From Apophysomyces variabilis (taxonomy: Eukaryota > Mucoromycota > Mucoromycetes > Mucorales > Mucoraceae): a stretch of 64,000 bases of DNA. A model generated the notes under the pieces. That model saw only the letters and a program-made list of their open reading frames with translations, was not told the origin of the DNA and did not search any database. Each line of letters starts with the position of its first letter. Positions within the stretch are counted from its first letter, which is position 1. A program made the position numbers and the translations under genes. Shown piece by piece: positions 59,571 through 64,000 of this stretch. The stretch is from assembly GCA_002749535.1 (NCBI GenBank), contig MZZL01000380.1:682001-746000 (forward strand), read 5' to 3'.

Positions 59571-61152
59571 ATGGAACACAAGTACTACGAAGTCCCACTA
59601 CGACAGCGACGTATACCACACAGTGCAATACTCAAATACTCCAGGAGTCCAGAACATTCAAGCAGACTATCTGAGCAGATTGACAACTCCACTATGAATG
59701 GGAACTATCGAGGAGATATTTCAAATAGATTAAACAACGCGGAGGCCGTCTGAAGATAGACTGCTTCGCCGCTTACCGCAACGCACAACCACAGAAATAT
59801 TGGAGTATACGTCCGGATCCTGGAGAAAGCGCAGTAGATGCATTCAGACAGAGTTGGCCAAAATGGGGTCTTCACTTTTATGCGGCCTGGAGACTAATTC
59901 CCAAGGTGATCCAGAGATTACGATCACAGAAAACGCAGAGTGCAGTACTGGTGACTCCCTATTGGCCGACACAATTTTGGTTTCTAATGATATTGCAAAT
60001 GACCACGGAGCGCCCGGTTGAGATCAAGAATAGGCAAGAAATGGAAATTAACCATTTTGAGACTATCAAGGACAGTAGACGTCAACAAGATCGCGACGAG
60101 AAAACGATTCATTTCCTACTACAAGGCCACAGAAAACGTACAAGGGGTCTATGATCGCAGCTGGAGAGTCTGGGTGAGATGGTGCCAAACTCAACAACCA
60201 AATAAGGACCCGACAGAATACAACATCTCCAACGGTTTTGCAGTTTGTACTAGATCTTTCCAGACAAATTCACAAAGACAAGCCTCCCATTACACACACA
60301 AAACACGACTTCTTTAAGGCCAAAATAACATCAGAAGGTTTAATTTCCCCTCATACAAGCTGGAGACCTGGGACATTGATATATTGATCGATTTCATTCG
60401 ATCCAGGTACAAAACAAACTCACAGCTGTCCATCAAGGCGTTGTAAAAGAAATAATAATATCAATTTTATGTATTGCGACGATGTAGCGTTCTAGGTCGG
60501 ACGTGGGTATTCTTCAGTCCAGAGATGTGCATTTCTTTTACGATGACGAGACCAAAGATCTCCAAAGAGTTACACCATTCATTCGCACACCTAAAGAATG
60601 CCAATTTAAATTCTGCCATCTAGGCGTACTTGCCGGCAGGGGCATGTACCCGGTTTACACCTCGAAAGAGTTTCTCAACAGATCGCAACAACGTCGTTAC
60701 AACCTACCAAGGGCACATTGAGTATTTTTAGCCTACATCAACGATAAGAACAAATTTTGAAGTATCGGCCCGGTCACCGTTGCAAACGAGTGAAATCCAA
60801 TATGAAGGTAGCCGGAATAGACACAACCAAATTCCCACCACATACAACTCGAGCAGGAAGCAGCACTAAGGCCATTCAGCTAGGTTTGTCCCAGCAGCAA
60901 GTGAAAGAGCATACCCATTGGAGTTTGGCTGGTGATACTCTGGAGCGTTACTACTACAAACGAAACCACAGCGCTTCCCTGGGTGCGGATATCTACCAAT
61001 CGATTCTTTTCAATGCGGAGAAAGGTACCACATTTGGAGTTGGGGCGGAGGTAACCAGACGTAGCGTAGGAACGCACATTAAGGCGAAGGTTGCCGAAGA
61101 GAAGACGAAAGATGTGATACACACCCAGCCCTTGTTCCGTCATTTCTTCTGA
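59571..61152 (+). mobile_element. DIRS-like (tyrosine-recombinase) retrotransposon remnant
   Basis: Fragments in order but in shifting frames. RNase H-like part at about 59750-60000: CFAAYRNAQPQKYWS, DAFRQSWPKWGLHFYAAWRL, VLVTPYWPTQFWF, as in DIRS/Ngaro elements. Then a SAM-like recombinase N-terminus near 60180-60310 (NKDPTEYN, VLQFVLDLSRQIHKDKPPIT). The catalytic end at 60757-61152 (MKVAGIDTTKFPPHTTRAGSS, KEHTHWSLAGDTLERYYYKR) keeps the HxxR, H/W and Tyr residues of tyrosine recombinases. Stops and frameshifts separate the parts, and no split direct or inverted terminal repeats were seen, so the copy is dead. The reverse transcriptase region was not found. Confidence 0.75.
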
Positions 61153-61966
61153 CATCTCCCCTTCCACAAAAAATATTGATTATTGCGCGTCTTTCAACAT
61201 ATGATTTGAGATAGAGGTGTTATTCCTTATAAATCAGAATAAAGCGCGATTTTGGGGGATTGTACCACATATTTCGTCTTCTTTCTGCAACATTCGCCTT
61301 TCGTATGAACGCAAAATCCGTGTTAGAGTAGCGTAAGATGGTATTCAATAAACAGTAACTGGCTATGAATTGCCAAAAAAAATCTTGCCGACGAACAAAA
61401 AGTCACGACGTTCAGTTTCCCACTTGGAAATCCTGTACTTGGACTTCCAAATCTGCGTTTAAAATAACCTCTCTTTTCACTCTTCACTGCGCTACGATCA
61501 TCATTCGTATTCCTGGGACCAAACTCGATTCCGCTGTATTTTGTTCCACTTACATCTTGGAGGTTAGTCTAGTGAAAACCATTGTTCCTTTTTTCCTTTT
61601 TTCCTTTTTTTCTTGGTTGATGTAAACTGCATTCTACGGACTTCGCTGGTTGGTTCGATCTTTTCTTCGATTTCTCTTCTTTTGCAAATTGTACCTTTTC
61701 TTTGGAGATTGCGGCCGGGAGAATGCTCTATATTGGACATGTATGTTGGCGAAGGTCATACGATGCCGGCATAATAAAAGATATAACTACTGACAAACCC
61801 CCACACAAGAGGGCGGTCCGAGCAAGAGGCTCTTTGATTTCGTTGTTTTTTCTTTCCAGCAGGCCACATATAAATCATTTTGCCGTGTCTCAAGTCTAAT
61901 TTCTAATCGCTTGCGCAATTTCTTTGTCATAGATTTGACATTTAATTAAAGAGAAAATTAATAGCC
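61153..61966. other. intergenic region upstream of CFIm68-like gene
   Basis: 814 bp, T-rich in part (61580-61620). No gene is supported; it contains the presumed promoter of the RRM gene. Confidence 0.45.
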
Positions 61967-63446
61967 ATGTCGGATGAATTTGATATTTATGGTGATGATA
62001 CCTTCGATCAGGTAAGAATATGCCATTTCCCGAAATAGAATGCTTGATAATCTGCGTTAGTCCGATGATATTTTGAACGAAATTGTGGGCGAATCCACAT
62101 CAGCAAGGGAAGCAAAACGTCGAAAAACCACTCAGCAGACACAAGGAGCCGAGGACGATCTATTTGCGGACTTCGGTGAAATTGACAAGGTAAATATGGT
62201 AGTAGCATTGATCCTTTGCTGAACAACGAAATGGAAAGGACTCAAAGTCAAACCGACGAGATGCAGATCATCGATCGTCTTCACGCGAAGAACAGAGTAA
62301 TTATAGCCGACCTACCACTCAGGGAACATCAGGTATAGTGGGTATGAAGCTTAGGAAATGCAATATCTAAATTCGGAATATGACAGAATCGCTATCTCAA
62401 AGACAGAATGAGTCTCCACAAAAAATCCCTTCTGCTGTGCATGGTCATAGCAGCAGCCGAAGCCATACAGATTCTCCGTCAAGGCGTGAACCACCTATGG
62501 CTTTAGCTAATCTTCGTGGCGTTGTAAGCCATCCCACAACATCAATTTATGTCGGAGAGTTGGCTTGGGTAGGTTTGCAATATTGAAAGACAGTGAAAGA
62601 AGAAGCTTAAAGTTTGTATCCACAAGTATATCACCGATGAAGATATCAAAGCACCCCTTGTTGACATTGGAGTTGCGGGAGAGCTGAAGGATTTAACGTT
62701 TTTCGAGCACAAAGTCAATGGAAAATCTAGGGGGTAAGTATAATCGACTTGCTAAGTATTCTAAATCACTGATGAACATGTAGCATTGTTTTCCTGGAGT
62801 TTTCTTCTGCAGAAGTGGCATCTCGAGCGAAAGAAGTCTTGGACGATGCGTATGTCGACATCTACATAGCCTATCAATTAACTAGAAACCAATATTTAGG
62901 CAGTTCGGTGGAAGAAAACCGGCTACAACTTTCACCACATCGACAAACCCATTTAAGCACCTGCCCAAAGGTATATACACGGAAGGAAGGTTTACTCTGA
63001 CTGACTATTGTCATAGAACCTCCACAAAAGACGCAACGAATGCAGACGCCAAATACTAGAATGGGTGGAGGGCAGATGATGGCAGGAGCTGCATTCAATC
63101 CAATGATGGGAGGCGCGTTCGGTATGCCATACGGCGGATTTCCTAATACTAGAGGCGGTTTCATGGGCGGCTTTGGTGCAGATAACATGATGGGAACTGC
63201 TGGTGGCAGAGGACGTGCCATGTCTATGCGTGGCAATGCACAAGGTCAACAGTATATGAATCGCATGGGACGCGGAGGAAACATGATGGGAGGTGGAAAT
63301 TACATGGCTGATGGAGCTGGCTTTAGTGGTATGGTTTGTTTCTGGGGAAGCAATACATGGTCGACTGACTGCGAAGTATAGGCGTGTACATTAATCCCGC
63401 ATTTTTCGAACAGCAACAGCAAGGAGCCTTTGGAAATAACAAGTAG
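61967..63446 (+). CDS. CPSF6: RRM protein similar to cleavage factor Im 68 kDa (CPSF6/CPSF7)
   Basis: Exons 61967-62011, 62061-62189, 62239-62332, 62387-62568, 62627-62733, 62784-62849, 62900-62970, 63017-63328, 63382-63446; 356 aa. The acidic N-terminus MSDEFDIYGDD and DDLFADFGEID resembles CPSF6/7. One RRM at about 142-222: IYVGELAW (RNP2), YITDEDIKAPLVDIG, GELKDLTFFEHKVNGKSRG, IVFLEFSS (RNP1-type), ASRAKEVLDDA. The C-terminal half is Gly/Met/Arg-rich (MGGAFGMPYGGFPNTRGG), with RGR motifs, in place of the Pro-rich/RS region of animal proteins. Predicted role: binding CFIm25 and selecting poly(A) sites. All eight introns are GT-AG, 46-58 nt. Confidence 0.85.
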
Positions 63447-64000
63447 TTTCTGATTATTTTGGATTCATGAATAGAATGAAGTTTAATTTAGCTGAGAAGT
63501 ATATGTGCATCAGTTAAATAAGTCCGTGTTGGCCTGGATAATGGAAATCCTGTCAATTGGGTCATTTAAAGATTGCATTAGCTGCTGCTCAATTTGTGAC
63601 AGAATTCTAATTGTTCTGCCAAGGTTGTGTCGTTTTCCCAAACAGAGACCATTGTATTATTGACTGGTGAACAACGAGCTCATGCTACCCTGGAGATATC
63701 AGCGATTTTAGGTTCGGTTAATAGGTTAATAAAGGATCTACAACAGATTCTGGGTGCTAAAGTCTTTTATTCAGTAACGCTAAGGGAAAGTAGGGGAAGC
63801 TAACTACGATTCCGCAGGACTTAGACTCTCATGTTGCGCTTATCATAGATTTTACTTGAAGCATGTCCAGCCTGCACTGGCACTCTCTGAAGTCTGGAGA
63901 TTCGGATGGAGACTATTGTCCCCTAATAGGAAACAGAGTGTTAGTTTGATTCAAAGCCTGCAGAATATTGAAATAGCTGAATTTTATGTCCTGTTCTCCA
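63447..64000. other. intergenic end of window
   Basis: 554 bp after the RRM gene; includes the dispersed repeat copy 2. No gene is supported. Confidence 0.45.
63836..63991. repeat. diverged dispersed repeat, copy 2
   Basis: Partner of 15109-15284, same orientation; shares GCGCTTATCATAGATTTTAC, CTGAAGTCTGGAGATTCGG and AACAGAGTGTTAGTTTG blocks with small differences. It may continue beyond the window end. Confidence 0.65.

Overview
The window looks like nuclear DNA of an early-diverging filamentous fungus, most likely Mucoromycota (Mucorales-type); the genus cannot be decided from sequence alone. The evidence is short spliceosomal introns (about 41-101 nt, GT...AG, many with a CTAAC-like branch point), a single-exon F-box/LRR gene, fungal-type housekeeping genes (HIS3, a fused ADE5,7, HPT1, LAG1-type ceramide synthase, V-ATPase subunit H, EF-hand alternative NADH dehydrogenase), and mobile-element debris of kinds common in Mucoromycota. 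All multi-exon models were built by hand from splice signals plus reading-frame and family continuity; every one sums to an intact frame.

Layout. 0-9 kb: a GDP-fucose O-fucosyltransferase-like type II membrane protein, HIS3, ceramide synthase, a LEA-like mitochondrial membrane protein (minus), an SDR oxidoreductase and HPT1 (minus). 9.3-11.2 kb: a Nudix/DUF4743 protein of the YJR142W type (minus), a possible upstream small gene or N-terminal extension, and tRNA-Thr(AGT). 11.2-17.3 kb: AT-rich, nearly empty DNA around one F-box/LRR gene, with one copy of a diverged dispersed repeat. 17.4-25.4 kb: an acidic low-complexity protein, V-ATPase subunit H, a small helical protein and ADE5,7. 25.7-32.2 kb: a tandem pair of secreted PA-domain subtilases with identical intron layout. 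33.0-34.0 kb: a CHHC zinc-finger protein matching U11-48K of the minor spliceosome. 34-40.8 kb: mostly intergenic, with a lipocalin-like secreted protein and a truncated Tc1/mariner transposase. 40.8-46.2 kb: alternative NADH dehydrogenase and a large coiled-coil protein.

From 47 to 56 kb lie three RNA polymerase II regulators close together: CDK7 (TFIIH kinase), a KAT14/CSRP2BP-like acetyltransferase (ATAC-type) and an NELF-C/D (TH1) homologue, with a small unknown acidic protein between the last two. KAT14 and NELF-C/D are best known from animals and are absent from yeast, so with the U11-48K homologue and a CFIm68/CPSF6-like protein at 62-63.4 kb the window shows several animal-like gene-expression factors kept in a fungus.

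56-61.2 kb is a graveyard of mobile DNA: two minus-strand Fanzor (TnpB-like, RuvC) remnants, a broken PD-(D/E)XK-type nuclease gene and the RNase H/tyrosine-recombinase part of a DIRS-like retroelement. The last 0.5 kb carries the second copy of the dispersed repeat seen at 15.1 kb. No CRISPR array, rRNA gene or plasmid/phage feature was seen.
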